Of a stretch of 64,000 nucleotides of DNA, positions 24,196 to 35,900 are shown piece after piece. The stretch is from JBAYIE01 sp965279165. Its GTDB lineage: Bacteria; Bacteroidota; Bacteroidia; UKL13-3. Position 1 is the first letter of the stretch. Each line of letters begins with the position of its first letter. Location: assembly GCA_965279165.1 (NCBI GenBank), contig OZ257140.1, positions 806,001-870,000 of the forward strand. Reading direction: 5' to 3'. The notes under the pieces were generated by a model. The model worked only from the letters and a program-made list of their open reading frames with translations, ran no database searches and was not told the origin of the DNA. The translations under genes and the position numbers were made by a program.

Positions 24196-27039
24196 ATGAA
24201 CTTAACAATAGGACAACGTATTTCAACCCGGGGTGAAGATTTTATCATCACTAACTCCAACGCTAACTATGATGGCTCTTGGCTATTAGAGGCAGAGGGT
24301 ATTAGCGAATTGGTAAAAGGAAAGCGTTTTACATTCGATTCCAACATAGATTCAGACATCAAGCCCATTGATCCCAACCACACAAAGTTGATAGCTGACA
24401 ATGATAGTGGCTACCGAAAAACAAAACTATTTCTTGAAACCCAAATAAGAAACGCTGCTGTATTTTCTGAAAAAATAACCATTGCAAATAAAGCGGCCAT
24501 TAATCCGGCTGAATACCAATTAACTCCTACTCTAAAAGCTTTGCAACTTCCACGACCACGGCTATTGATAGCAGATGGCGTTGGATTAGGTAAAACAATT
24601 GAAGTCGGTATTTTTCTTTCTGAATTTATTAAAAGAGGGAAAGGGAAACGCATTATGGTATTGGCTCCAAAATCAATTCTTGCGCAGTTTCAACAAGAAC
24701 TTTGGCATCGCTTTGCCATTCCTTTGGTTAGGTTGGATTCTGAAGGTATTGCCAGAATTAAATCTCAGCTTCCTTCAAATAAAAATCCTTTTGAATACTA
24801 CGATAAAACAATCATTTCCATTGATACTTTAAAGAACAATGCCAAGTTCAGGCATTACATTGAAAAATCAAGATGGGATGCTGTAGTTATTGACGAGTGT
24901 CATACAGTAGCAAATGATAAAAGCCAGCGTGGTGATTTAGCTCAACTTATTACAACAAAGTGCGAATCATTGATACTTACTTCTGCCACACCACACAATG
25001 GTAGAAAAGAAAACTTTGCCAACCTCATCAATATGATTGAGCCTACTGCCATTCCAAAAAGTGGCGAGTACGACAAATCGCATGTTGAACCTTATTATGT
25101 GAGACGATTTAAAAATGATATTACCGATGAAACAGTAAGGGCAAATTTTTCTGATCGTAAAATAATTAGAGCATCTGCTTTATTAAGCCCAAAGGAAGTT
25201 GATTTTCTAAAATATCAACAAGAGCTAAAGTTCAAAGCTATCAATGCGATAAATGATGGTAAGCCCAAAGAGGACTTCTTATTTTCGATAGGCATTTTTA
25301 AAGCATTTATGTCTTCACCTAAAGCCGCCTTAGAAAGCATTGAAAGAAGAATTGAGAAAGTTGATGCAAGCAAATCTAAGAATCATTTTGCTTCCGATAA
25401 TCTTGAAGTTTTGAATGACCTTAAACGAAAGTTAGAATCCATCCTTGAAACTAAATCCGATACCAAATACAAAAAGCTAAAAGACACTTTACTGAAATTG
25501 GGTTGGACAGGAATAAAGAGAAATGACCGCTATGTAATTTTTGCTGAAAGGATAAATACACTGGAATACCTCAAAGAAAATCTGCAAAACGATTTTAGAA
25601 TAGCAGAAGAAGCTATTGCTTTTTTTCATGGTGGCTTATCAGATACAGAGCAACAAGCCATTATTGAAGATTTTGGAAAAGAGGATAGTTCAGTTCGTTT
25701 ATTGCTTTGTTCTGATGCAGGTTCGCAAGGTGTGAATCTCCATTTCTATTGTAATCGAATGTTCAATTATGATATTCCCTGGTCCTTAATTGTATTGGAA
25801 CAGCGTAATGGTCGTATTGACCGGTATGGCCAAAAGAAAACACCTTTTATTCATTATATTATTGCAGAATCAGATATTGACGGATTGAGAACCGACTTAC
25901 ACATTGTGGAACGCCTCACTCAAAAAGAGGAAGTTGTTTACAAAACATTAGGTGATGCCGGTTCCGTAATGAAATTATACGATGCCAACAAAGAAGAGCA
26001 ATTGGTAGAGCAAGCCATCATGCACCAAAATGAATCTTTCCTGGAAGATTTAGACTCAAAAATGGCAGGTTTCGACTTTAATACCTTGTTTGCTAATCAG
26101 GATGATTCTACTGCCGTTACCATAACAACCAATCCTTATGAAACCAATCTGACCATTTATCCAAGTGAGGCAAAATTCTATAAGGATTTATTTGAACAGC
26201 TTTCTTCGGCCAATCAAATCAATGTACAAGATGTAACAGTTCAAGATGGTTATCTAGAAATATTGAATACAAAGGATTTGAATCAAATTTTATTTGACCT
26301 CCCTCCTGAATCGAAACCAAAGGTCAATCAACTTTTCAAATTATCGTTGGATAAAGATTTGGTGCAACGAGCCATTGAAGATGCAAGGAAAAAGAAAGGA
26401 GAATGGGCAGAGTTTCAAATATTGAATGAACTGCATCCAGTAGTTAAATATTACATGACTAAGCTGGAAGCAAGCGTGGACAAAGATGTGGCATTGGTTG
26501 CCAAAACAAATCGTGTTCCTGCTAAAACTTCATGGTATATTTTTCAAGCACAGGTTTCCAATAACTTAGGTCAACCTGTTGTTGCTGATTTCTTAGTAGT
26601 TGGGTTAAATACTGATGGTAGTATTTTCAGAGAACCGTTTCACTTAATTGATTTCATTAATGAGTTCAAGTTGCAAGAAACAATGCATACTGAAAACATT
26701 TCTGAAAATGATTTAGCTGCATTGAATAAGCTATTAGTAAGGGCAGTGACTTCCGTTACAAGTTACATGAGTACCGAACAAAAACAACTGGAAGTGAAAA
26801 TGGAAACCAAACTAAATGAGTATGAGCAAAAATTAGCGAATTGGAAAAACGATGCTTTGGAACAATTGGAATTGGATTTTAGCGATAAAACCATCACTCC
26901 ATTCTTCTCAGGAAAAAAAGATTCCAAAAAAAGGGAAATAGAAACGATACTTAGTTCAACAAGCCAGTACAATAAAAATATGACATCCTTACAAGGCGAT
27001 GCTTATTTGAAAGTATTAGCAGTATTTTTTAATGGGTAA
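24196..27039 (+). CDS. SNF2-family helicase (DISARM DrmD-like)
   Basis: The 947-residue protein is a Swi2/Snf2 ATPase. Motif I is DGVGLGKTIE at about residues 126-135, motif II is IDECH near 232, motif III is LTSATPHNGR near 256. The C-terminal lobe has FHGGLSDTEQQAI near 476, SDAGSQGVNL near 505 and QRNGRIDRYGQ near 536. About 400 further residues of unknown fold follow. Length and arrangement match helicases that precede a methylase gene in class 1 DISARM (drmD). It probably moves along DNA to find or remodel unmodified foreign DNA. It is separated from the methylase gene by 6 bp. Confidence 0.85.
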   Translation: MNLTIGQRISTRGEDFIITNSNANYDGSWLLEAEGISELVKGKRFTFDSNIDSDIKPIDPNHTKLIADNDSGYRKTKLFLETQIRNAAVFSEKITIANKAAINPAEYQLTPTLKALQLPRPRLLIADGVGLGKTIEVGIFLSEFIKRGKGKRIMVLAPKSILAQFQQELWHRFAIPLVRLDSEGIARIKSQLPSNKNPFEYYDKTIISIDTLKNNAKFRHYIEKSRWDAVVIDECHTVANDKSQRGDLAQLITTKCESLILTSATPHNGRKENFANLINMIEPTAIPKSGEYDKSHVEPYYVRRFKNDITDETVRANFSDRKIIRASALLSPKEVDFLKYQQELKFKAINAINDGKPKEDFLFSIGIFKAFMSSPKAALESIERRIEKVDASKSKNHFASDNLEVLNDLKRKLESILETKSDTKYKKLKDTLLKLGWTGIKRNDRYVIFAERINTLEYLKENLQNDFRIAEEAIAFFHGGLSDTEQQAIIEDFGKEDSSVRLLLCSDAGSQGVNLHFYCNRMFNYDIPWSLIVLEQRNGRIDRYGQKKTPFIHYIIAESDIDGLRTDLHIVERLTQKEEVVYKTLGDAGSVMKLYDANKEEQLVEQAIMHQNESFLEDLDSKMAGFDFNTLFANQDDSTAVTITTNPYETNLTIYPSEAKFYKDLFEQLSSANQINVQDVTVQDGYLEILNTKDLNQILFDLPPESKPKVNQLFKLSLDKDLVQRAIEDARKKKGEWAEFQILNELHPVVKYYMTKLEASVDKDVALVAKTNRVPAKTSWYIFQAQVSNNLGQPVVADFLVVGLNTDGSIFREPFHLIDFINEFKLQETMHTENISENDLAALNKLLVRAVTSVTSYMSTEQKQLEVKMETKLNEYEQKLANWKNDALEQLELDFSDKTITPFFSGKKDSKKREIETILSSTSQYNKNMTSLQGDAYLKVLAVFFNG

Positions 27040-27045
27040 ATCAGC

Positions 27046-30000
27046 ATGATAAAATTCATTCAAAATATAGGCGAATACTTTTCATCGAATTACTTTGATG
27101 AAGACTTCACTGCAAAAGTGATGAGTAAAACGGGCTATGCAGCTGAGGACATCAAAGATTTTAATAAAAGGGTTTCTCCATTAAAAGATAAATTCTTTCG
27201 CTTTAAACAATTGTTTATTGAAGACAAGCTGCGCACTAAAGATAAAATTTACGAAAGCCACCAGTTTCATTCAGCACTATTAAATGCATTAGGTTACGAT
27301 GGCAACCATCCTCAATACAACAACTTTTTTCATCTTTCAGAAAATGAAGTAATACCGGTACGACATATTTTACACAGAGGCAATGAGGTGCATTTGATGA
27401 TCATGGAAATGCAAGCCTTGATTAAGGAAGATGATACTGACCCTGATGGTTTGTTTGAGCAACGCTACAATGTAGAAGATGAAACGCAAAACAATCCCCC
27501 TCAAAAATACCACCGCACCCAATGGGACAGGGTGTTTCAGGTTCCTGCTAATTTAAAAATATCTCCGGTAGTTATTAATAAAGCCATCTCCGAACTGTTT
27601 TTATTTGAACCACACCTGCGGCCTAAATACATTTTGTTATTGGCCGGCAATATTGTCTATCTGCTTGAACAGGAAAAATGGTTTCGTGGTAGTTATTTGG
27701 TTTTTGACTTGGAAGAATTATTCACAGAAGCCACTGCCAACCGCAATGCCAATTACTATGCTTTATTTTATTTTTTGTTAAGCAAAGAATCATTGACACC
27801 CGAAAGCAATATGGTATTGCTCGACCAGTTGGATGAGGACAGCCATAAATCTGCTTATGAAGTTACCAAAGATTTAAAAGAGGGTATTATCCATGCCGTG
27901 GAGGCATTGGCTAACGAAGCCTTGTATTTTCAAAAGAATGTGTTGCAGGAAGTTTTTGATGAAACCGATGATACGTTTGAACAGGAAATAAAAGACGATT
28001 GCCTCAATATTATTTACCGTTTGCTGTTTGTGTTTTATGCAGAGAGCCGTGAAGATTTAGACATTCTCCCCAGCAACGACCCCATTTACAATAAAGGCTA
28101 TTCCTTAGAAATGCTCCGTGATTTGGAGCAAGTACCCTTGTACTCTGAAACCAGTTTAAATGGCTATTTCTTTCACGAATCACTAAACAAATTGTTTGGT
28201 GTACTCAGCTCGGGGTATCGGGAAAAAGAAAACGGACAAAACAAAAGTTTCAAAGTTCGCCATATAGATTCTCCTTTGTTTAATAACTCCAAACTGCATC
28301 ACCTGCACAAAGTAAAATTTCGCAATAAGGTATGGCAGGATATTATTTGCAGACTATCACTAAGCAAACAGCAACGCAATAGAACAAGAGGGCGAATTTC
28401 TTATGCAAACCTGGGTATTAATCAATTGGGAAGTGTATATGAAAGTTTACTGGCATACAGAGGTTTTTATGCGGAGCAAGATTATATAGAAGTACATAAA
28501 GCGGATGCACCAAACGAAGGCACATACTTAGTACCTCGTATGCGTAGAGATGATTTTCTGGAAAATGAAATTCTGAAAGACTCTGCCGAGCATGATATAA
28601 TTACCAAGAAAGGAACTTTCGTTTATCGCCTTAGTGGCCGTGACCGACAAAAATCGGCTTCCTACTATACACCGGAAGTGCTTACCCGTTGCACGGTAAA
28701 ATATACCCTTAAACCCATTTTGGAAAAATTGGATAAGGGTGAAATGAAGTCAACGGAGTTGTTGGAATTGAAATTATTAGAACCAGCTATGGGTGCTGCT
28801 GCCTTCCACAACGAAATGATCAACCAGTTGGCAGAAGCATACCTTACTTATCGCCAAAAGGAATTGAACAAACGGGTAGCCCCTGATTTGTTTAAAGAAG
28901 AACTGCAAAAAGTAAAAGCCTACATAGCTACAAATAATACATACGGAGTCGATTTGAACCCCACAGCTATTGAATTAGGCAAACTATCACTTTGGTTGAA
29001 TGTGATACACAAAGACATGGAAACGCCTTTCTTTAGCAACCGTCTGGCAGTGGGCAATGCGGTGGTTGGTGCATGGCTAAAAGTGTATAAAGAAAAAGAG
29101 ATTGCAGAAGATTTAGATGCAAGAGGAATAACATTAGCAAGACAAACCAAAAAAGGATGGTGGGATATAGCCCCAAGGCAATTGGAGTTTAAACCCAACA
29201 AGGAATACGATAAAATAAAACATGGCCGTAAGTCGGATGAAATTTACCATTTCCTGTTGCCCGATAAAAACATGGTTCCAAGTGCAGGCATTAAAATGCT
29301 GAAAGCTGAATACGATACCGAAAGCAAAGCAGTAACTAAATGGAGAAAGGATTTTTGCGAACCTATTAAGAAATCGGAGTTGGAGCAACTCAGAAAAATT
29401 TGCAATAAAGTAGATGAACTGTTGGCAGAATTTTACCGCTTTCAGCGTAGCATTAATTTGCAAACAGCCAACAGGCACAACATATTTGGTGCACTTAAAA
29501 ATTCGGAACAAGCTGCAATTGACCTCCGCAGCTATGACGAAAAAGAACGCTTAGCCGACCAGCGTAACCGTCACAATGCACCTTACTTTAAATTAAAAAT
29601 GGTGATGGATTATTGGTGCAGCCTATGGTTTTGGGATGTAAGGGATGCCAAAGATTTACCTAACCGTCAGCAATACTGGCAGGATATTGCAGCCATTTTA
29701 GAACTGGACCTGAATGCAGTTGATGCCAATGAAGCAGCGAAGAAAAAAGCTCCTTCTATTGCGGCCGGAACACAACCAAAATTGTTTTATACCGGAGGCG
29801 AACAACTTGCTTTGGGCGAAGAAACTGATAATGCCAATGTATTTGCAGAGGCTGTAGTGGAATACGCCAACCGCAAAGATTTATTTGATAACAACCAACG
29901 GCTTGCCATGATAAGCCAATTGGCTAACAAATATTTTTTCTTTCACCCACAACTTGAATTTTTAGATGTGTTTTGGGAAAGGGGTGGTTTTGATTTAATA

Positions 30001-31935
30001 GCTGGTAATCCGCCTTGGTTGAAGTTTCAATTTGAGGAAAAGGGAATTATTGCAGAGAAGTTTCCGGAAGTAGAAATTAAAACTGTATCAGCACCACAAG
30101 TGCGGTTATTGCAAGCCGAGTTTTTCAAAGATGAAAACCTTAAAGAATTGTACTACAATGAAATGGTTGGTACAGAATGTACTGCTGTATTCCTTAATTC
30201 CGGGCAAAATTATCCTCTTCTAATTGGTCAGCAAACAAATTTATACAAATGCGTTTTAGTCAATGGGTTTTCGTTATTGAGTCATAATGGATACATGGGT
30301 TTATTGCATCCTGAAGGAATTTATGATGATCCAAATGGACAAATTCTTAGGCAAGAAGTTTATCCTAGATTGAAGTATCACTTCCAGTTTGTTAACGTAT
30401 TGAAATTGTTTGCGGAAATACTTCATTGGAATGTTTTTGGGATTCAAGTGTATTCGGGAATTAAGGGCAACATTTCTTTTGATTCAATAAGTAACTTGTT
30501 TCATCCAAGTACAATTGATGGAACCTATATACACAATGGAACTGGTATTTGCGGAGGAATAAAAGTAAAGGATGAAAATAACTCAGGTTACACTTGGAAT
30601 TTATTAGCACATAGAGATAGACTTGTAAAATATAACCATGAAAGGTTGAGCTTGCTTTCAAAAACTTTTGAAGATGATTCATCTGGAAAATCTGCAAAAC
30701 TGGTTTCTATACACTCCGAATCTATAATAAGTGTATTAGAAAAACTCAGTAATTTCAAAACTAGGATAAGGCATTTTGAAAATAAGATGACATTATGTTG
30801 GAATGAAGTTGCGGCAGTGTCATCTAATGAAATTGTCAGAAGAACCGATTTCCCTCAAATAAACGACTATGAAATGATTTATAGTGGTCCAAATATTTAT
30901 GTATCTAATCCACTATATAAAACCCCTCAATCTATATGTATCGTAGCGAATACACATTACGATATAATTGACCATACAGCAATAACGGAGGATTTTACCA
31001 GTAGAACAAATTATTTTCCAAACACACGGAAAGAAATTTTTATTAAAATTCACAAGGGATTTAATCTAAATAAAAAGGATGAAAATGGCAATCTTATATA
31101 TGATAATTGGATTGACTACTATAAACTTGGATTTAGAAAAATGCTTAGCCAATCAGGTGAAAGGACTTTAACTGGTGCAATTTTAATACCTAAATCATCT
31201 CATATAGATGGCATAAATTCTGTCATATTCAGAAAAAGTAGTCATTTAGTTGAATGCTGTGGGCTGAGTTCATCAATTGTTTTAGATTTTTTTGTCAAAA
31301 CAATAGGTGCATCAAACCTACATAATAATAGAATCGAAGATTTTCCATTAGGGATTCCAATTCAATATACACCTTCACTTTTTACTAGAACATTAAGTCT
31401 AAATTGTATCAACAATAATTATTCTTCATTATGGGAAGAAAATTGGAATGATGAATATATAAAAGAAAATTGGAGTAGACCAGATCAAAGGCTAAAACCA
31501 TTTAACACCCTTACCCCCAACTGGCAATGGAGCACCCCCTTACGCAATTGGTTTGAACGTAGGCAGGCTTTGGTAGAAATAGATGTGATTACCGCTATGG
31601 CCTTGGGCTTAACCTTAGAGGAGCTCATACTCATTTACAATGTACAGTTCCCGGTACTGCAACAAAACGAAGATGATACCTGGTACGATACCAAAGGCAA
31701 TATTGTATTCACTTGCAGCAAAGGTTTGGTAGGTGTGGGTGTAGATAGGCCGGTATGGGAAACCATCCGCCACCTAAAAGCCGGTGAAACCTTCGAGCAC
31801 ACCATCACCAAAAGCGAATTATACAAAGGTAAAAAAATAACCTACCAAGCTCCTTTTGATAAGTGCGATAGGGTTGAGGATTATAAGGTGGCTTGGGAGT
31901 GGTTTGAGAAGAAATTTAAGGACGAAAAAATATAA
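27046..31935 (+). CDS. Giant N6-adenine DNA methylase (Eco57I/PglX/DrmMI-like)
   Basis: The 1629-residue protein has a helical N-terminal half and then an N6-adenine methylase: YYTPEVLTR near residue 544, motif I LEPAMGAAAFHNE at about 579-591, GVDLNPTAIELGK near 632, and the catalytic NPPW at about 988-991. Motif I is altered (PAMGAA rather than PACGSG), as seen in other giant methylases of this kind. The long C-terminal part likely reads the DNA sequence. Like DrmMI or PglX it should mark host DNA so the rest of the system spares it. No separate specificity subunit is seen. Confidence 0.85.
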   Translation: MIKFIQNIGEYFSSNYFDEDFTAKVMSKTGYAAEDIKDFNKRVSPLKDKFFRFKQLFIEDKLRTKDKIYESHQFHSALLNALGYDGNHPQYNNFFHLSENEVIPVRHILHRGNEVHLMIMEMQALIKEDDTDPDGLFEQRYNVEDETQNNPPQKYHRTQWDRVFQVPANLKISPVVINKAISELFLFEPHLRPKYILLLAGNIVYLLEQEKWFRGSYLVFDLEELFTEATANRNANYYALFYFLLSKESLTPESNMVLLDQLDEDSHKSAYEVTKDLKEGIIHAVEALANEALYFQKNVLQEVFDETDDTFEQEIKDDCLNIIYRLLFVFYAESREDLDILPSNDPIYNKGYSLEMLRDLEQVPLYSETSLNGYFFHESLNKLFGVLSSGYREKENGQNKSFKVRHIDSPLFNNSKLHHLHKVKFRNKVWQDIICRLSLSKQQRNRTRGRISYANLGINQLGSVYESLLAYRGFYAEQDYIEVHKADAPNEGTYLVPRMRRDDFLENEILKDSAEHDIITKKGTFVYRLSGRDRQKSASYYTPEVLTRCTVKYTLKPILEKLDKGEMKSTELLELKLLEPAMGAAAFHNEMINQLAEAYLTYRQKELNKRVAPDLFKEELQKVKAYIATNNTYGVDLNPTAIELGKLSLWLNVIHKDMETPFFSNRLAVGNAVVGAWLKVYKEKEIAEDLDARGITLARQTKKGWWDIAPRQLEFKPNKEYDKIKHGRKSDEIYHFLLPDKNMVPSAGIKMLKAEYDTESKAVTKWRKDFCEPIKKSELEQLRKICNKVDELLAEFYRFQRSINLQTANRHNIFGALKNSEQAAIDLRSYDEKERLADQRNRHNAPYFKLKMVMDYWCSLWFWDVRDAKDLPNRQQYWQDIAAILELDLNAVDANEAAKKKAPSIAAGTQPKLFYTGGEQLALGEETDNANVFAEAVVEYANRKDLFDNNQRLAMISQLANKYFFFHPQLEFLDVFWERGGFDLIAGNPPWLKFQFEEKGIIAEKFPEVEIKTVSAPQVRLLQAEFFKDENLKELYYNEMVGTECTAVFLNSGQNYPLLIGQQTNLYKCVLVNGFSLLSHNGYMGLLHPEGIYDDPNGQILRQEVYPRLKYHFQFVNVLKLFAEILHWNVFGIQVYSGIKGNISFDSISNLFHPSTIDGTYIHNGTGICGGIKVKDENNSGYTWNLLAHRDRLVKYNHERLSLLSKTFEDDSSGKSAKLVSIHSESIISVLEKLSNFKTRIRHFENKMTLCWNEVAAVSSNEIVRRTDFPQINDYEMIYSGPNIYVSNPLYKTPQSICIVANTHYDIIDHTAITEDFTSRTNYFPNTRKEIFIKIHKGFNLNKKDENGNLIYDNWIDYYKLGFRKMLSQSGERTLTGAILIPKSSHIDGINSVIFRKSSHLVECCGLSSSIVLDFFVKTIGASNLHNNRIEDFPLGIPIQYTPSLFTRTLSLNCINNNYSSLWEENWNDEYIKENWSRPDQRLKPFNTLTPNWQWSTPLRNWFERRQALVEIDVITAMALGLTLEELILIYNVQFPVLQQNEDDTWYDTKGNIVFTCSKGLVGVGVDRPVWETIRHLKAGETFEHTITKSELYKGKKITYQAPFDKCDRVEDYKVAWEWFEKKFKDEKI

Positions 31936-31938
31936 AGC

Positions 31939-32301
31939 ATGGAACAAGAAAATATTCACTACCACACTTCTGGATTTTTAAAAGATGCAGCGTATACAGC
32001 TGAATTACTAAATACATTATCAGTCTACAAAGATGAATTTGGCGATGCTGAATCTTTAGTTTTAAATCTTGACGAAATTCCACCTGGAAGGATTGATTAT
32101 TCAAAAAAAGAAACCGTTGCTTTTTCTGAAGATGGCAAAAATGTAACCATCAACCTAACAAGCCAAAAATATACAAACCCCAAAGGCAAAGTAACTGGAA
32201 CTCCGGATCCTTATTCAGTATATCAAACAATAATCTTTGTCTTGAAAAGAGCGGTAAAGGAGTACGCGGAAAAATTTCCAAACAATCAGGAGAATGAATA
32301 A
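31939..32301 (+). CDS. Small operon protein of unknown function (120 residues)
   Basis: It starts 3 bp after the methylase stop and its last 8 bp overlap the next gene, so it is translated as part of the operon. The protein is acidic with no signal or membrane segment. It has a helical start, a short strand-rich middle (KNVTINLTSQKYTNPK) and a helical C-terminus. I do not recognise a family. Tight coupling suggests a partner of the methylase or of the 223-residue protein. Confidence 0.65.
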   Translation: MEQENIHYHTSGFLKDAAYTAELLNTLSVYKDEFGDAESLVLNLDEIPPGRIDYSKKETVAFSEDGKNVTINLTSQKYTNPKGKVTGTPDPYSVYQTIIFVLKRAVKEYAEKFPNNQENE

Positions 32302-32965
32302 AGACGAACAAGGTATGTTGTTAAACTCGTGGCAACCGCATGTTTACCGTGCTGTGAAGAGTGTGCATGAAATGTTTAAAGGAGAGAATTCAAAATACAT
32401 TCTTACTGAGAGCGATTTGAAGTGCTGGCTGTTTTACTATCTGCAACAGGAAAAACCTTATACTGCCTTTGCAGTGCATACGGAAGTAACACATTATCAT
32501 GCAAGAGAAGTAAGTAAGGGGAAAAGCGAAACAAAATACAGGTTTCGGGATATGTCTTTATTGTGCCCATGGCTAATAAGAGATAACGAAAAAATTTGGG
32601 AAGAGAATATTAAGGAAATCAGACATAACAAGGGCTTTAAGCATAATGGTCCGGCAATTCATTTTGAGCTAAAATATGTGAGACAGAACTCTCAGTCCGA
32701 AGTATCTGATATTGACATCACTAATCTCAATGGCTATTCGCCATCTAACGAAGCCTTTCAAAGGAGATATATAATTATATGGGGTTCAAGAAGCAAGGAG
32801 GCAAATACAGAAATGCTTAAGAAAACGCTTTTAGAAAGTCTAAATGGATTTAAGAATGATAATTTATCAGGGTTGTTAGAGTTTTATTTATTTGATAGAG
32901 ATGAATTAGTTCACGCTGTTTGGCATAACTCCAAGACAAAATTAGAATTTACACCGCTGAAATAA
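32294..32965 (+). CDS. Nuclease-like protein of the defence operon
   Basis: The 223-residue protein has a helical start and then a core resembling PD-(D/E)XK enzymes: RDMSLL at about residues 92-97 followed by IHFELKYVRQ at about 122-131, giving Asp and Glu-x-Lys in the expected order. The C-terminal half alternates strands (YIIIWGSRS, LLEFYLF) and helices. It overlaps the preceding gene by 8 bp and precedes the ATPase gene by 2 bp. If the motif is real it could be the cutting subunit; otherwise it is unknown. Confidence 0.6.
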   Translation: MNKDEQGMLLNSWQPHVYRAVKSVHEMFKGENSKYILTESDLKCWLFYYLQQEKPYTAFAVHTEVTHYHAREVSKGKSETKYRFRDMSLLCPWLIRDNEKIWEENIKEIRHNKGFKHNGPAIHFELKYVRQNSQSEVSDIDITNLNGYSPSNEAFQRRYIIIWGSRSKEANTEMLKKTLLESLNGFKNDNLSGLLEFYLFDRDELVHAVWHNSKTKLEFTPLK

Positions 32966-32967
32966 GA

Positions 32968-35900
32968 ATGAACGCTTTGAATAAAATAGATGATACATTA
33001 CTCAATGCAGAAAGCATTAAGCAGCTTATTGATGAAAATATTGAAACCTATAAAATTAGTCCCTCCAGAATTGGGAGCGACTATAGAGGGGAAAAGGGAT
33101 TTACGGCAGCGTATAATGGCAGACAGCTATTAGAATTATTGCAAAATGCTGATGATGCCAAAACCGATAAAGTTCTTATAACATTAGATACCAAGAATAC
33201 GACTTTATCCATTGCTAATAATGGCACTCCTTTCGATGTAAGTGGATTACGTTCCTTGATGTTAGCCAACAGCAGTTCGAAAAACAAAAAAGAGTTTATC
33301 GGCAATAAAGGATTGGGGTTTCGTTCTATTCTAAATTGGGTATCGAGCGTAAAGATTAAAACACCAAATGGCATTCTTGAGTTTTCACCGGATATAGCTA
33401 AGAGAGAATTCGAGAGGCTAATACCTGATGAAGGGAAACGAAAAGAAATTATTGCTAATGAAAAAGATTTGCCGAAAGGCGAAATTCCTTTCGCCATATT
33501 AGCTATCCCTGATTTTACAAAAAAGAATGAAACTCAAGAATGGCAAACCATCATAAAATTAGCCTATAAGAAAGTTGCAGAAAAAGATATTCTGGAACAA
33601 CTGAAAGCTATTACTCCCGAAGTTTTATTGTTTTTAAATCATACCATACAGATTGAAATTGCTGGCGCAAAAGAGCTAGATAAAATTTTAGTGTTATCCA
33701 AAGAGGTTACTAATGGCAAAACCTCGCTTTCTGTAAATGGGTTCAAATGGAATGTATTCGATTCCGGAGAGCTGAATTTGCCACATAACGCAGATAAGCA
33801 TTATCGATTTAAAATTGCCTGGCAAAATGATTTGCAGGATAAAGAGTCCAGGTTTGCAACATATTTTCCCACTCAGGTAGCTATCTATTTGCCTTGCTTG
33901 ATACATGCTACGTTTGATTTAGACCCCTCCAGAAATTATCTAAATAAAACAGAGGATAACGAATTTATATTGAAGCAAATTGCGGTTTCGTTAACCACAT
34001 TGGCTACCTCAGAACTTCTAAGTAAAAATGGTTCAGATTGGAAATCTTATAGGTTCCTAACTCCAGTCGGGAAGAGTGAAAATAAATTACTGATTCCCTT
34101 TTTTAGTGATATTGAAACATTGAAACCAAAGTTAGATTTATGTCCTACTGTTGGTGGTCAATACAAGAAATTATCGGAGGTAAAATATTATGGCAATGAT
34201 TTTTCTGAATGGGCTATCAGAAACAACGCTGCGGAGTATTTCCCAGATTTATTGTTACCTATTCCAGGCGATATTCAAATAACACCAAAAGATTTAGTTG
34301 CAAAATTTTCTTTAGAGGAATTACAACAGGGTATCGGAAATGCTTCTCTAAAACTTGATTCAATTAGAGAACGCGTAGCCCTTATTGGTTTATTACTCAC
34401 AGAACAATTTAAGGAAATCATAGGGCATCTATTCCCATTGCTTTTGGACCATAACAAAAATGTGGCAAGAACCGATGTTGAGGTTTTTACATATAAAAAG
34501 GGATCGATTGATGAATATCAAATTCCAGGCTATGTGAACATTGCTTTCATAGATGATACCCTCTACAATAAATTAATTGAAAAATTTGATTTAGAAATTG
34601 AAAAGTTGAGGATAGGGAATGAGCATTTGTCCAGACCACTTAAAAGACTAATTGGTTCCATTGTGAATCTTGGTTCAAATGATATTACCGATGTGGTCAG
34701 GAATGTTACAAGAGCGTTCAACAACAAAATAAAAGAACAGGGAGTTGATATCAACGCTGAATTCAAAATATATATTGGTTGTTTATTCAACATCTTTAAG
34801 AAGAACCCCGATAGAAAGGGAACTTTATCGGAATCAATTAACCTATTGAATCGTAACAGAGAGGTGGTGCCAAGTGCTGATTTGTTTTTAGGGAAAGAAT
34901 TCTCCTCAGGAACAGTGACAGAGCTTTTATTTGAAGGTATTTATGACAACAGCGTATATCTGCTTGGCAATGAGTTCTGGCAGTTAATCCCAGAAAATTC
35001 AGATACAGCCTTTCTTGAAGATTTTTTTATTTGGTTGGGGGTTAATAAATACACAAAGTTTAAAAGCGAAGTAAAAAATTTCAGCCTAAGGGAAAATGAT
35101 GGTTATACCCCTTTTGTCTTCGATAACATTGGATGGCCGGATTATGAACCTCATAAATTTTACTTAGCTACATCTGTCGAAAATTTTGACAAAATCGTAT
35201 TGTCAAAAGCATTTTCAATTGAAAAGCTCATTGGATGGATAATCAAAGACAGTAGCCTCCATATAAAATTGGATAATGAAAATAATGGTGACCATTTTGA
35301 ATATTCGTATGGGAACAACACTAGGATTGTTTCGTCAAAACCTTCTTACTTTCTTTACCAGTTAGCTAAAGCTAAAATAGCAGATGATTTGTTTGTGGAT
35401 TTTGAATTTGCAGAATATTTAGGATTGAAATCTATTAACCCTAAGCATCAGCTTTTTATTGATTTAGACATAGAAACAACCGTTTTAGATGTTCTGAAAA
35501 AATTAGGAGCAAAAATGTCTTTTAATGATTTAGCCATTGAAAAAGTATACTCTTTATTGAATATTGAACAATTAGATCATTCAAAAGCAAGAAAGATATA
35601 CCAATTGGCATTCAATTATTTTAAAAATACAACCACAAAATGTTTTGATACTTATACCAAACAAAGTACAACTCTTGCAAGTAATAATGGTATAAAGAAA
35701 TACAAACCAACAAGTGAGGTCTATTACAGCGACAATACTACTTTACCATCAAAAATAATCGAGGACTTCTGGATTTTTGATTTCCCAAAACGAAGCGGAG
35801 AAAAGCAAGTTGCAGAATATTTTGGAGTAAAAACCTTTAAGGACATCTCCATTCAAATAAACAGTGGAGTGAGTTATCATCAAGCTGCGACTCATTTTAA

